Notes under the pieces: model-generated
What the model saw: the letters and a program-made list of their open reading frames with translations, nothing else
The model's database searches: none
What the model was told of the DNA's origin: nothing
Part shown: positions 9,860-22,302 of the stretch, piece by piece
How positions within the stretch are numbered: the first letter of the stretch is position 1
Layout of the letters: each line of letters begins with the position of its first letter
NCBI GenBank assembly: GCA_033961575.1
Contig: CM066732.1
Coordinates: 70,594,687 to 70,658,686 of the forward strand
Length of the DNA stretch: 64,000 nucleotides
Direction: 5' to 3'
Origin: Aselliscus stoliczkanus
Lineage: Eukaryota; Chordata; Mammalia; Chiroptera; Hipposideridae
Program-made: the position numbers and the translations under genes

Positions 9860-10754
9860 TGACCCCCGTATGGAGTAGATCATCCCTCCAGTGGTGGCCC
9901 TGACTGCCTAGGAAATGGCAGTTGGCTAAGTCACACTGATTCTCCCCGCCCTGCCAGCCGCTGGAGAGAGAGGCACGTCCCTACCATGTGAGGTGGTGGA
10001 GAAAAAGGTTGTGAATTCAGATCCATCTGGGACGGAGGAGTGGAAGTTGCCACCCTGGGCAGCAGCAGCAAGGTGGTGGCCACAGCTGATTATGGAACAT
10101 TCCCACAGGTGTGACACCGGAGACAGCATCTCAACCTGGTTCCACAGTTCAGGGAGCTCATAGTTCTCATATTGCTCAACAGGTATCATCTTTATCAGAA
10201 AGTGAGGAGTCTCAGGACTCATCTGATAGTATAAGCTTCTCACAGGAAGCTCACGGGATCCTAGCACGGCGACCATCTTATAGGAATTTTGAAAGGCCTA
10301 CCTTTTGAAGGTACATGGAGCAAAAAAGGAGACAGAGAAAACCCTGTAGTTTCTGTGGTCACTTTGATGTCTGTTCCAACTTCCATCTATCAGACCAGCA
10401 CCGGACAAGTACATTGCCATTACCCCTAATGGAGCCTTACGTCTGGCAAGTCTAGGCACAAGTGGAGTACAGGGACTTCGGACATTAGCCATTACACATT
10501 TAGGCAGTACTCAGCAAGGTACAACAATGCTTCAGTATGCACAGACTTCTGAGGGTCAGTAAGTACTTGTGCCCAGCAACAGGTGGTTGTACAAACTGCA
10601 TCAAGAGATACGCAGACATATGAGATACGAACCACTCCTTCAGCCACTTTACTGCCACAAATTATGGTGATGCCCTCTCCTCTCCTGTGACTTACAATTC
10701 AGACAACTAAGACAGACGATCCCCAGTTGAAAATAAGGTTGATGAAAAACAAAG

Positions 10755-10878
10755 CTGGGCTGGCCGAGTGGCGCAGTGGTTAAGCGCTGGCTTAGGAAGC
10801 CGGCGACTCTGGTTCGGGTCCCACATATGAGGGCCAGTGACACTGCCCTCAAAAAACAAACAAACAAACAAACAAACA
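10755..10878 (+). mobile_element. VES-like short SINE in the ATF1 pseudogene
   Basis: tRNA-derived head with A box (GTGGCGCAGTGGTTAAG) and B box (GGTTCGGGTCC), 3' end CACTGCCCTCAAA, then an A/C-rich (AAAC)n tail. The target duplication AAAAACAAAG lies at 10745-10754 and 10879-10888. It interrupts the codons for the DNA-binding basic region of the pseudogene, so it postdates the retrocopy. Confidence 0.95.
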
Positions 10879-11577
10879 AAAAACAAAGAAGCTGCTGGAG
10901 AATGTTGCCGAAAGAAGAAAGAATATGTGAAATGCCTGGAAAATCGAGTTGCAGTCCTGGAAAATCCAAATAAAACTCTAATAGAAGAGTTAAAAGTTTC
11001 GAGTGATATTTATTTCCATAAAAGTGTTTGATTCTTAAGAAAGGAAATGTTTTGTGGACTTGTCTAGAAATTGGATGGATTTTTTTCATTTTAGTGGAGT
11101 TTTATTAATTTAAAGGTCAAAAATGAATCTTCTACAATAGTTAGGCTTTTGCAATGCCAAAATAAATTTTATGCAAGAGATCTGGTTACAGATAAAGTGG
11201 TAGATAAAATTTGGTAAATTCAATTTTTAAAAATAAATCAATTTACCCTATAGGTTTGCATTTCTTACTATTTCCTAAAATTTACATTTTTAAATTGTGT
11301 GTATTTTATTTCTGCCAATAAATTCTAAATTACAATACAAAAGAAAAGCTAATATGTAACTAAATATGTCAACTATGTGCTCTGATTACATATACTTGTT
11401 CTATTGTCAAGTCTTTTAAATGAGTTTATAAGTTTGTTTATTGGACTTAAAAGGGTTTTTTTGAGACTGGGTTAAATTGTTTTTGAGGCCTTAGAAAGGT
11501 CATCTAAGTTACATGAATGGAGTGTGGTGATTTTGTAATCAGAATGGAAAAAGAACTGTTTAAAAATTTTGATACTT

Positions 11578-11690
11578 TTGGGCTGGCCGAGTGGCGTGAT
11601 CGTTAAGCGCTGGCTTGGGAAGCTAGCGACCCCCGTTCGGGTCCCACATATGAGGGCCAGTGACACTGCCCTCAAAAAGAAAAAAAAGAA
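11578..11690 (+). mobile_element. VES-like short SINE
   Basis: Same head and CACTGCCCTC 3' end as the other short copies, with a mutated A box (GTGGCGTGATCGTTAAG). A 16-bp target duplication (AAAAATTTTGATACTT) lies at 11562-11577 and 11691-11706. It sits in the presumed ATF1 3' UTR. Confidence 0.95.
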
Positions 11691-11934
11691 AAAAATTTTG
11701 ATACTTCATTTAAATAGCTTGTTTTTTGGTTATTCTGAGAATGGTGATTTTCTACAAAGATATAATTGTTTTTTTTATTCCATATTCTGTATGCATTTGA
11801 ATATACATTACTTATTCTTTTGTACTTTAATAGAATGGAATGTTTACAGGCCCTTGAGTTGATATTAGAATATTTTTTATAAATCTTCTGAAGACGCACA
11901 CCAGAGTTTTCCAAGAGGATTTTTTTTTTTTTTA

Positions 11935-12355
11935 AAGATTTTATTGGGGAATTGGCAGAGGGGAACAGCATTGGGGAATCGGGGAAGGGGAACAGACAAG
12001 TTGCTGTCTTTTTGTTCTTCAGTTTAGTTGCGGAGGATGTTGCTTCACTGTTGGTATCGTCATTGCGCTCTTCCCGGATGAGACAGATCGGTCGCTGGCC
12101 TCTGGATGTCGCTCACCGCGGCTATTGGCAGCTCACGCTGGCTGCCAGCCGCTCACGCTGGCTGCGGGCCACTCACTGTAGCCTATGGCAGCCCACTGCA
12201 GCAGGGGCTGCAACCACTGGGGCTCGCACAGCCCAGCTCCAGGTGGAGCTATTGTTAGCTGTAGAGGGCAGTGTCACTGGCCCTCATGTGGGATCTGAAC
12301 CGGGGCCGCTGGCATCCCAAAACCAGCACTTAACCAATGCGCCACTCGGCAGGCC
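11935..12355 (-). mobile_element. Long composite VES-like SINE
   Basis: On the minus strand it starts with the same tRNA-derived head as the short SINEs but does not stop at CACTGCCCTC. It continues for about 300 bp of GC-rich body and ends near CCAATAAAATCTTTAAA with an A tail. The AATAAA-containing end is shared with the copies at 44902-45344 and 61644-62047. Target duplication TCCAAGAGGATTTT is present at about 11920-11934 and 12356-12369. Confidence 0.92.
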
Positions 12356-12852
12356 TCCAAGAGGATTTTAAAATCAATTTAATATAAGGCTTTTAAGATT
12401 CTAAAATAGTACAGTTATTAAAGCAATTTTATGTTACAGACCGTTTTGTAATGTAGTGAATGGTACATTTATAAAAATGACTACAAATATATTTTTAAAG
12501 CTAATCTTTATAAATTCTGAAGTTGAGTTTTTAATGATTATTTTGAATGTTTATATAGTTCGTTTAGTGACCAAAAAATCACAGTGTATCATTTGGATCT
12601 CAGTTTATCATTTTTATATTATAGGAAGTAAAGTTTCCAGATTGGCTATTTGTTTTTATGTGTTTTTAAGTTTTATATATTCATTTATTTTATTAGTTTC
12701 AGGTGTACAAAGCAATGTAATAGTTAGACATTTACACCCCTCACAAAGTGATATCCTCTCCACCCATGCCCCAAACCACTACCCCTCTGACATTGTATAT
12801 AGCTGTTACAATACCATTAGCTGTCTTCCTTAAGTTGTATCCACATCATATG

Positions 12853-12856
<4 letters not shown>

Positions 12857-12930
<74 letters not shown>
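12857..12930. repeat. (TC)n(TA)n compound microsatellite
   Basis: About 17 TC units followed by about 20 TA units, inside the 3' UTR of the inverted L1. Confidence 0.97.
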
Positions 12931-12934
<4 letters not shown>

Positions 12935-13877
12935 TATAGCTGAAATATAATATTATTCTACTTCAGCTTCAGGTGTACAGTGCATTGGTCATGCATCCAC
13001 AGTCTGAAGTGGTCTCCCTAATAAGTCCAGTACCCATTTGGCACCCTACATAATCTCTACAACATTATTGATTATATTCCCCATACTGTATTTCATGTCC
13101 CCATGACTATATTATGACTACTAATTTACACTTTCTAATCCTTCATCTTCTCCCCATCCCCTCCCCGCTCCCATCTAACAACCATCAGTTTTCTTTTCCT
13201 TATATTGCTGAGTCTATTTCTGTTTTGTTTGCTCATTTATTCTGTTCTTTATGTTCCACATATAAGTGCGATCATTGGTATTTGTCTTTCTCAGTCTTAC
13301 TTCACATATCATAATATTTTCTAGGTCCATCCATTTTGTTGCAAATGGTAAGATTTCATTCTTTTTTATGACCCAGTAACACTCCATTGCATAAATGTAC
13401 CACAGTTACCTTATCCAATCTTCTATTGATGGGTATTTTGGTTGTTTCCATATCTTGGCTATTGTGAATAGTGCTGCCATAAACATAGGGGTGCATATAT
13501 TTTTTTCAAATTAGTGTTTTGAATTTCTTTGGATAGATACCTGGAGTAGAATTGCTGGGTCATAAGATAGTTCTATTTTCAATATTTTGAGGTACCCCCA
13601 TACTGTTTTCCATAGTGGCTGCACCAATCTGCAATCCCACCAATAGTACATGAGGGTTCCCTTTTCTCCACATCATTGTCAGCTGTTGTTGTTTGTTGAT
13701 TTATTGATGATAGCCATTCTGACAGGAGTGAGGTGGTATCTCACTGTGGTTTTTATTTACATTTCTCTAATGATTAGTAATTTTCAACATTTTTTTATAT
13801 GCCTGTTGGCCATCTGTATGTCCTCTTAAGAGAAATGCCTCTTCATGTGCTCTGCCCATTTTTTAATTGGGTTGTTT

Positions 13878-13878
<1 letters not shown>

Positions 13879-13918
<40 letters not shown>
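13879..13918. repeat. (TG)n microsatellite
   Basis: About 19 TG units inside the ORF2 part of the L1, so the tract expanded after insertion. Confidence 0.95.
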
Positions 13919-13919
<1 letters not shown>

Positions 13920-14900
13920 GAGTTGTCTGAGTTTTTTATAAATTTTAGAAATTAACCCCATATCAGATTTATCATTGGCAATTATCTTCTCCTATACAGT
14001 GGAATCTCTTTTGGTTTTATTGATGGTTTTCTTTGCTGTGAAAAAATTTTTAGTTTGATGTAATCCCAAATGTTTATTTTTTTCTTTTGCCTCCTTGCCC
14101 GAAGGAATATATCAGTAAAAATATTACTAAGGGTAATGTCTGTGAATTTACTTCCTATATTTTCTTCTAGGAGCTTTATGATTTCAGGTCTTACATTTAA
14201 GTCTTTAATATACCATGTTCATAGATAAGAAGAATTAATATAGTTAAAATGTCCATACTACCTAAGGCAATATATAGATTCAACACAATCACTATTAAAC
14301 TACCAATGACTTTTTTTACAGAACTAGAAAATATAATCTTAAAATGTATATGGAACCATAAAAGACCTCAAATAGCCATAGCAATCTTGAGAAATAAGAA
14401 CAAAGTGGGAGGTATCACGCTACCTGACATCAAATCATACTACAAGGTAATAGTAGTCAAAACAGCATGGTAGTCAAAACACATAGATTAATGGAACAGA
14501 ATAGAGAGCCCAGAAATAAATCCATGCTTATATGTTCATTTAATCTATAACAATGAAAGCAAGAATTTACATTGGGGCAAAAACAGTCTATGTAATAAAT
14601 GGTGCTGGGAAAACTGGATACATGCAAAAAAAAATGAAACTCGACCACCTTTTTACATCATATACAAGAATAAACAGTTTATCCAAAGTTCAAAAATTCT
14701 GTCAGTGCACCAGTGTTTAACCTCTGTATTCCAATTTGTATAAAATTTGAAATTGTACTGTGAAGTTTGTGCACTTCTTATACAGTGTGTATCATATTGT
14801 CTATGAAATTAAAGGATATTTAATAAAATTAAGTTTGCTGCATGTAAAATACATTTCTTGATATATAAATGACAACCAAAAAAACAAACAACAAAAACAC

Positions 14901-15772
14901 TCTATTGCACAAGCTGTATGTGCACACACTATGAAATAACAATTCATTTCTGTGTCTATATGGACACTATGTGAAAACATACTTCTGAAATCTGCTTAGA
15001 TGTGCACTGGGAATAGATTAATTATTTGTGGTTGAGATGATTTTGCATGATGTCAGCACTATTAATACTTACCTTCTTTATCTGGACACCATGTATATAA
15101 AAGGTGTGAAAAAAAACAAAGAAATAATTGAAACAGCTTTGCTGAAGAATAGAGATGAAAAGCTTTATCAGAAAATATGTCATAAATATAATTTCTTAGT
15201 ATAGTTGAGTATTCTTTTACCATATTTCTGACAAATTTTGGTATGTGTTTTATGATGAAGGAATATTATGCCAGTGAAAGTGATTAATAAGATTTGTGTG
15301 TAAATTTGTATGAAAAAAGTCAAAAATTGTTTCAGAGAAGAAACTAGAGAAGATCACGAAGAATCTGTGCCACATGTTTCAAAGGTTTTTGTTTGTTTGT
15401 TTGTTTGTTTGCAACTGAAGATTCACTGCAGAGTTTAAAAACAGAAGTGGCACTTAGATGGTCAGGTTTACATTTTTGATAGCTTATAAGATAGTTTTGA
15501 GGACTGACATACTTGTAGTGAGCCTGAAGACAAAGAAGCGAAGATATAATTGTAACATTACAGGAGAAATAATGAGGCACATAGCCAAGTACGGCTCTAA
15601 TCAAAGAAAGATTAAAGAAATAGAATCAAGCGGACTTATTAACCATTAATTGAGTGAGAGAGGTGTCCAGAATAACTCCCTGGTTTTTGTCTAGGTAGTA
15701 AAGAATGCTACTTCTATTAACCAAGATGAAAGTGGGAAGGTGCCTAAGCAATATCATGTAGAGGTTATTTAG
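14901..15772. other. Unassigned AT-rich sequence with a (TTTG)n tract
   Basis: No gene or family recognised. A (GTTT)n run lies at about 15386-15412. Confidence 0.45.
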
Positions 15773-16340
15773 TGGTTGAATTACCACCACAGGGGCCCTT
15801 GCCTCTCTCAGGATAGAAATCAAGAGAATGGGTGAAGCAGTTTGCACAGAGAAAGGTTTATTAAAGCGAAAGCTTGATGCACCAAAGGAGAGCGTTCCGA
15901 AGGAGAATGGATGTGGCTCCGGAGTTCTGTGGGCACGGAGTTTTTATGCGCCCTCGCGGAATAGGGCGGGGAATTCCAAGAATTAGGTTGCCACACTCTT
16001 TTTGGTTTTTTATGGGCCATTTGGAATCTGTCTTGGCGCTGATGAGTGAGTTTAGTAAGGTAATGAGGACAGGTGACTCAGAAGGCAACTCCTCTAACTA
16101 GTGTGCAGGCACAGATTTTGGGCACCTTTCCTAAATCCGATTACTTCTGCGGTTACTGCTCCCACTGTTCTTGTTTCATATTGGTGGGAAAGTGTGACTT
16201 AAGGTTGCTTCCCCAGAGGCAGGTTTTGGCTTTATGACTGCCAACCATATTCTGGCTACATGACTACCGACTACAGTTGGTTATATGGACCAGAAACATA
16301 GGATCCCATTTTGAGGTGGAAACTGTCTTAGAGAACCATT
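15773..16340 (-). mobile_element. Solo LTR of an endogenous retrovirus (right limit approximate)
   Basis: On the minus strand, a polyadenylation signal AATAAACC (plus 15855-15862) is followed by a C/T-rich R-U5-like stretch. It ends in GGTAATTCAACCA at 15773. The U3 side, toward 16340, has longer unique sequence. No gag, pol or env lies beside it, so it is a solo LTR. I could not find a matching target duplication, so the right boundary is a guess. Confidence 0.6.
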
Positions 16341-16796
16341 CACCTACAGGTTGTAGTAGTTAAATATTGTATGGTTTTGAAAGGACATATAGAGCAAGAA
16401 ACAATGAAACTAAATATAGACTCCATTGATAAATAACTCACAAATAGGAACACACAACTGGATTTATAAATATCATAGAATTATTGCTCCCCCCCACTCT
16501 ATATATCCATTTCCATTTAATTGTTACATGTCATACTGTGTGATTTCCAAGATTCCACTGTCTTTCTTTGCCTTCTGTTAAGGACCAATTACTTGAGTTT
16601 CATTTAAAAAGGCATTTGTTTCCTTTCATTCTGTAAATAGTGCTTCCCTGGACACATCTTTATAGTTTAGATAGCAAAGAGTTCTTGTCCAAATGCGCTG
16701 ATGAATATTTTCTCTGAAGTTTTTCTCTTATTCAAAAGGTAGCAGTAGTACTATATGAAGTCCTTTTTAGTGCTATTTAGTAAAAAGTGATATGTA
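16341..16796. other. Unassigned sequence between two LTR-like blocks
   Basis: Nothing recognised. It contains a run of C near 16492-16496. Confidence 0.4.
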
Positions 16797-17215
16797 TTGC
16801 ATAGGCGAAATTATATTGCTGTAACTAATAACCTCCAAATCTCAGTGACTTAAAGCAAAAATGTTTATTTCATGCCCATGTCCCCATGCTGATGCCCTGC
16901 CCCACATTATCTTCACACCAGAACCTTGTGATGGCTCTAACACTTCATTTCTGTTCACTGTTATTGTCCAAAGTAGGTCATATAGCTAAGCTTGATGTCA
17001 GAGAGCTAGGAATACCTCCTTCCACAGGGAAAGGGGCAACAAAAACTTCAAACAATACCATTTATCATGTACAGTCTATGCTAATTTCTGTTATTACACA
17101 ATTAAAAATATCTTATCCACATCTCTTTGTCTACCCGTTTTGCCCCTCTTTGACCAACTTTCTCTCTTCTCAGGAACCACAACATTCACTAACATTTTGG
17201 GTTGGGGGAGAGTGA
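16797..17215 (-). mobile_element. Possible old MaLR-type LTR fragment
   Basis: The start, with GCTGTAACTAATAACCTCC then CTCAGTGACTTAAAGCAAAA and GTTTATTTCA, resembles the reverse complement of the 3' end of mammalian MaLR-type LTRs. The rest is too diverged for a firm call. Confidence 0.35.
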
Positions 17216-19691
17216 TGCTTCTCTACAACTCTTGTAGGGCTTTATATTCTGGTAGCTTTTTCCTTCAGTATACAACTGAAAATTAGAGACTCTGTATCTT
17301 GGTAGATATGGCAAGCAGAATCATATAACAAATTCAGTCATTGAGTTTCAGCAATGATTTACTTTGGTTCAGTTAGCTTCTAAGAAGAAATACAATTTTT
17401 TTAAGCTAGGGTCTGCCTAAACTTTTAATAGATCATTGTCACAATGCTTGTTTAATTCTTCCACTATTTGGTTTTATGTAAGACTGGTTTTACTACATGT
17501 ATGGTGCCTAAAAGTCCCTGCTAGGTTTCACATGCAAGTAATGATTCATCATTGCCCTTTGCTCATTTATCTCTTTTGCACGTGATGGTAAATATCCTTT
17601 CCACTTCATAGTGTCCCCTTAAATATTAAAATAACATCAGTATTAAGTTCATAGTCTCTCTTATTAGATTACAAAGAATACCATTGGTCAATGGATCCTA
17701 CTCTGTCATGCTATGAACATTTTGAGTAGATCAAACATGCTTATCATGTTTGTTTCTCAAGATGAAAAAATATCATTGACCCTGTTTTTTACTACTTCAA
17801 TAAAATATCTAATTAAGTAAGTACCTATTTATACACTATTTCAAAAATTATATTGTTGTATTATTAGTTTGAGACCAGTGACCTCTTTGGTCACTTTTGT
17901 TAGTAGACAAAAGTCTACTGACAACTCTATGACCTCTTGCTGATCTAGCTTACTCTCCTTACAATTTACTTTCTTTTTTAATCTTTTTTTTTTTTTTGGT
18001 ACTTCAAATCACTTTACTATCTGTTACAGTCATAAAGTTAACAAGGTACAATCAGGTGCATCTCAAAAGCAAATTTTCTATATTTAGCTGTCAAAGACTT
18101 CTAAGGAAATGAATCTCACATTTCACCTCTACAACCAGAGATTTTAATTGATATACATGAGATACCAGATATAAATGTGCTTTGCATGTTTAGAATTTTA
18201 TTTAGATTTTAATAACCATTATTATTAATATCCTATGGATGACTAACTTCAGTGGCCACTTCTAGATACTTTTGTAAAGTATAAACAACATACCTGGTCA
18301 TTATCATGTCAAATACTATGTTTTAAAAATAAAAATTATTAAAGTCATATACTATAATCTTAATACCACTGATTATACTGGTAGAGATAGAAGATAGCTA
18401 GAAACAATGATAATATTATCATCTCCATTTTAATTTATTTATAAATAAATGGCATACAATGATTTTTTTGTCTGTGAAAAGAAATACTGAATGAAACACA
18501 TAGATGGACAATCAAAACTAGTCAATATTAATTCTGTATTCCAGCAAGCTTCTTGGCACAGTCAGATGAGTCATTCCTCTAAGAGCTGTTTCTTATACTT
18601 AAATTATTAGCTTCTACAACCATCTCAGCCTAATGTTTTCTTATGAAAACTAGGGCAAAATATCTGGAGAACTTGATGCTGTCAAGAATTTCCTACCTGA
18701 CATAATGAATCTCACCAAGAAATGAGGGAGATGAGGTCCTTGTTGGATGGTTCACTCAATGAAAGACGTGGAATTCTTAACCAGAAAAGACATTTTAGAA
18801 GCAATCTTTAATTATTTTTTTGCCCACCTGACTTTTACTCACACCTTAACCCACCCCAATCCATCACAAATACACTTAAACTTGTAATTGATGGAACTAC
18901 TATAGTTGTGCAAAGCTATTTTCTGTGAAAAAAAAACATTAAAATGGGATTATTATATATTTAAACATAACATTACTTTTACAACCAATATATTTTAAAA
19001 TATTTTCCTTGACTTTTTAATTTAATTTCATATTCAATATATAATTTGTTATAGCTGTTTCTATATATTAGTGCATTCCATGTGCATTTTACTCCTCCTA
19101 TACTTCTATTTTCCCATACTTTAGTTCCTGACTTTAAAATCTTTAAAATTTTATTTTAGAACAGAAGTAACATTTAAAATACTGGTTTTGGTGTATAAAC
19201 ATAAAATCAAAGTTTAAGATCCTGTCCTTATTCTAAAAACTTAAAGATCAGATTTCCAGATGTCATCTACTTTCCTTAGTTCCTTTGTTATTTTATCTTC
19301 TTCAGTTTTATCTCACTTCAGATCAGACTAGAATAATTAATATATTTTCCCTATATATCTTTATTGCAATAACTTTTCCACTCTGGAGGGAATAAATCTG
19401 CGGATGGCAGATATGTTGTTTATTACCAAAGCTTTGATTGTTGAATAAATTATAAAACTATTAAAGATATGCCTATCTTCAACTATCAGAGTAAGTTATA
19501 GGAACAATCTCCTGCAGATAAGACTAAAGAGTGGTCATTAGATTCTCTTAAGTGGGAGACAAACTCTCTCTGTTTATATACTTTTGCAACACTATGGGTA
19601 TAAATTTGTGATGGCCACTCATCAGACTGTAGCCCAGTGCTAAAAATGACAGTTCCATGACTACATCATTATATCAATGTGAACGTGTATA
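17216..19691. other. Unassigned AT-rich sequence
   Basis: About 2.5 kb without a recognisable family or coding frame. A T run at about 17985-17998 could be the reversed A tail of an old retrocopy, but I could not identify a source. Confidence 0.45.
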
Positions 19692-20261
19692 TGAGGCCTG
19701 ACAATTACATTCACAAACTTGTTGCAATGATGTTGGTAACCTTTTTTGATATCAGAGGGATTACTCATTATGAATTTGTATGAACTGCACAAACAGTCAA
19801 CCCAGTTTACTATTTGGAAAGGCTGCGTGAACAAGTTAGATGAAAATGACCTGAACTTTTCACCAACAATTCATGGCTCTTGCATCACGACAATGGACCA
19901 GCTCACACAGCACTGTCTGTGAGAGAGTTTTTAACCAGTAAACAAAGAACCCTCCCTACTCACCTGATCTGGCCCCCAATGACTTCTTTCTTTACCCCAA
20001 AATAAAGGAAATATTGAAAGTAAGAAATTTTTTTTTTTTAAAGTAAGAAATTTTGATGACATTCAGAACATCAAGGGTAATATGATGACAGCTCTGATGA
20101 CCATTCCAGAGAAAGAATTCCAAATTTGCTTTGAAGGATGGACTAGGTGCTGGACTAGCTTCCCAAGGGGAGTACTTCAAAGGTGACCTTAGTGATATTC
20201 AGCAATAAGGTATGTAGCACTTTTTCTAGGATGAGTTCGTGAACTTAATTGTCTGACCTCA
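19692..20261 (+). mobile_element. Internally deleted mariner transposon, copy 2
   Basis: TA target dinucleotides lie at 19690-19691 and 20262-20263. The left terminal repeat is TGAGGCCTGACAATTACATT; the right one ends TTAATTGTCTGACCTCA. The same deletion join as copy 1 follows the left terminal repeat (AACTTGTTGCAATGATGTTGG). The transposase remnant covers only the C-terminal third, with the catalytic-region HLIWPPMTSF-type block disrupted. A short T-rich insertion with a local duplication lies at about 20016-20047. Length 570 bp. Confidence 0.93.
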
Positions 20262-21344
20262 TATGTGCTTTTTATCAGCATCAAAATTCCTCCAATTATG
20301 ATGTTTGCCACTTATATGACCCACTGAAATGCAGTATCCCATAGTTTCTAATAGGCAAGAGCAAAGAATATGAAATTTATTAGAATGGCATCTATACAGT
20401 TCCAGAGTTTAATTTTGACATCAAAGGAACAAGTGTACAGATGTAGAGGTTGCTGGGTAGAGCTGGAATCCAGTCACCGGAATGTTGTGTCTGTGCAATA
20501 TGTGTACACATTCTTCACAGCTGTGCCTTTGTTAAAGGGACCCTGGAGACACACTTTATTAGCCTTAAGTGACAGAATATTGACAACACATGGGAGCCTA
20601 CATTTTCTTCTCAGATCCATTAGATAATGTCAGCACAGACATTTAGGTTATAATCTGCACAGAACATTATTCCAGTGTTCTACTTGCAAACCACACAAGG
20701 GCTCTCATTCACTATATCTATTGTGTATTTCCAATCCCAATTTTGATCTGGTTACTTATTTTGTTCACTAAAGAGTATTAATAAATGTTCAATCTTTCAT
20801 TTTGAGAGAAATACTCAGTAATATATTTTCAAGAACCTTGTATATCTGTCATTGTTTTACCTTTGTCTGCTCCCAGAGACAATAATTTATTTACATATAG
20901 AATTCTTGGGATAGTACTCTTTCCACTTTAAATATTACAGATACTAATGACACTGTTTGAATACCTCCTGGAATTTGATGATATAGGTAAAAATTCTGAA
21001 GCTGTTCTGATTCTCCTTTTGTATCATACATAGCTTCTTTGGGTTTAGATTTAAGATTTTGTTGTTTAGTTCTGAAATCATAATTGCCCAGTGCAGGAAG
21101 ATTTTCTTCTATTTTACCTTTAATTATCAATTTTGTTTAAATTATTGTGGCTTTTTCTTTGGAAAAACTCCATTTCAACTTAAACATTTCTTTTCTCTAT
21201 TCTGTCTTTGTCCCTCATAATAGTTTTACCACTCCTTGGTAATTCCTCATATTCTGAGAAATGTTCTCAATCTTGCATTTGAAAACTTTTCAATCAGTGA
21301 ATAAGTTTTCATTTCCCAATATTTTCTCAAAGTAGATTTTTAAA
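20262..21344. other. Unassigned sequence
   Basis: No repeat family or gene identified. The ORF at 20370-20627 (85 residues) shows no motif I recognise. Confidence 0.4.
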
Positions 21345-21990
21345 ATACTTTTTTCCAGTTACAGTTGACATACAATATTATTTTAGTTTGAGGTGTTCAA
21401 CAATAATTAGACATTTATATCACTTATGAGGTGATCAACCCAACAAATATAGCAACTATCTGAAATCATACACAGTTATTATATTATTGACTATATTCTT
21501 TATGCTATAGGCTACATTCCCATGACTACTTCGTAACAACTAATTTGTACATCTTAATCCCTTCCCCTTTTACACCCACCTCTCAACCCCCCTCCCATCG
21601 AGCAACCATCAAAATGTTCTCTGTATTTATGAGTTTGTTTCTATTGTGTTTATTTTGTTCTTTAGAGTCCACTTTAAGTGAAACCATATGGCATTTGTCT
21701 TTCTCTGTCTGACTTTCTCCACTCAGTATAATGCCCTCTATGTCAATCCATGTTTTGCAGATGGCAAGATTTCATTCTTTTTCATAAATGAGCAATACTC
21801 CATTGTATATAGGTACCATTTCTTGTTACCTATTCATCCATTATGGACACCCGGGTTGTCTCCGTAACTTGGCTATTGTAAAGCTGCAATGAACATATGG
21901 AGGCACATGTCCCTTTGAAATAGTGTTTTGGGTTTCTTTGGATAAATACCCAGAAGTGGGATTATGGGGTCCTTGTCTGTTGTTATAGCC

Positions 21991-22285
21991 CAGGGGTCAG
22001 CAAACTTTTGAGATGGAAGAGCCTCCGTCGGCTCTTTGGGTTCGTACATGAGGCTCTGAAGTAAAATTGAAAATGAAAATAAAATGATCATAGTTTCATT
22101 TATAAAATTTTTAAAGGCTATTAGTCACATAATGGTGATTATGTAAAAATATATTTATGGCTCTCAAATAATTTTTAAATTGTTGTGAGGGACAGGGTTG
22201 ATTCTTTCAAAGGTTGGCAAACTTTTGAGATAGAACATACCCAGAGAGCCGCATGTGGCTCGCGAGCCGCAGTTTGCCAACCACG
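21991..22285. mobile_element. Non-autonomous hAT transposon, 295 bp
   Basis: Perfect 8-bp target duplication TTATAGCC at 21983-21990 and 22286-22293. Terminal inverted repeats are CAGGGGTCAGCAAACTT at the left and GTTTGCCAACCACG at the right (reverse complement CGTGGTTGGCAAAC). Subterminal GAGCCGCATGTGGCTCGCG near the right end is typical of mammalian hAT families. It has no transposase and so depended on an autonomous relative. It lies in a target-duplication copy belonging to the nested L1. Confidence 0.93.
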
Positions 22286-22302
22286 TTATAGCCTTTGTTT
22301 TA

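Larger units (their letters stand above)
12668..14680 (-). mobile_element. 5'-truncated L1 with 5' inversion (twin priming)
   Basis: From 12668 to about 14220 the plus strand reads the reverse complement of L1: a 3' UTR starting TTTTATTAGTTTCAGGTGTAC, then the ORF2 C-terminus. At about 14221 orientation flips, and 14222-14680 is sense ORF2 (frame 14249-14473 with [20 protein letters not shown]). The inverted piece ends just upstream, in ORF2 order, of where the uninverted piece begins. That is the expected product of twin priming during L1 insertion. Microsatellites at 12857-12930 and 13879-13918 lie inside it. Confidence 0.9.
9860..14900 (+). pseudogene. ATF1: ATF1 processed pseudogene (intronless retrocopy) with nested insertions
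   Basis: ATF1 is a CREB-family bZIP transcription factor. A continuous intronless copy of its coding sequence runs from the ATG at 10092 to the TGA at 11029-11031. Recognisable blocks are VQGAHSSHIAQQVSSLSESE near the start (10150-10215), a LARRPSY kinase-site block near 10263, and the basic-zipper region ending RRKKKEYVKCLENRVAVLEN and KTLIEELK at 10905-11000. It is broken by a deletion with frameshift near 10285-10320, an in-frame TAA at 10560-10562 and a SINE in the basic region (10755-10878). The preceding 200 bp may be 5' UTR. The 3' UTR seems to continue past 11031, through SINEs and an L1, to an A-rich patch near 14876-14900. That downstream limit is inferred. Confidence 0.85.

Noticed and set aside
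10755..10878. Possible tRNA gene
   Set aside because: A and B boxes are present, but the unit has a SINE 3' end, an A-rich tail and target duplications, and the cloverleaf is not intact. The same applies to the other SINE heads.
17985..18100. Processed pseudogene with reversed A tail
   Set aside because: Only a T run followed by unrecognised sequence; no coding similarity and no clear polyadenylation signal.
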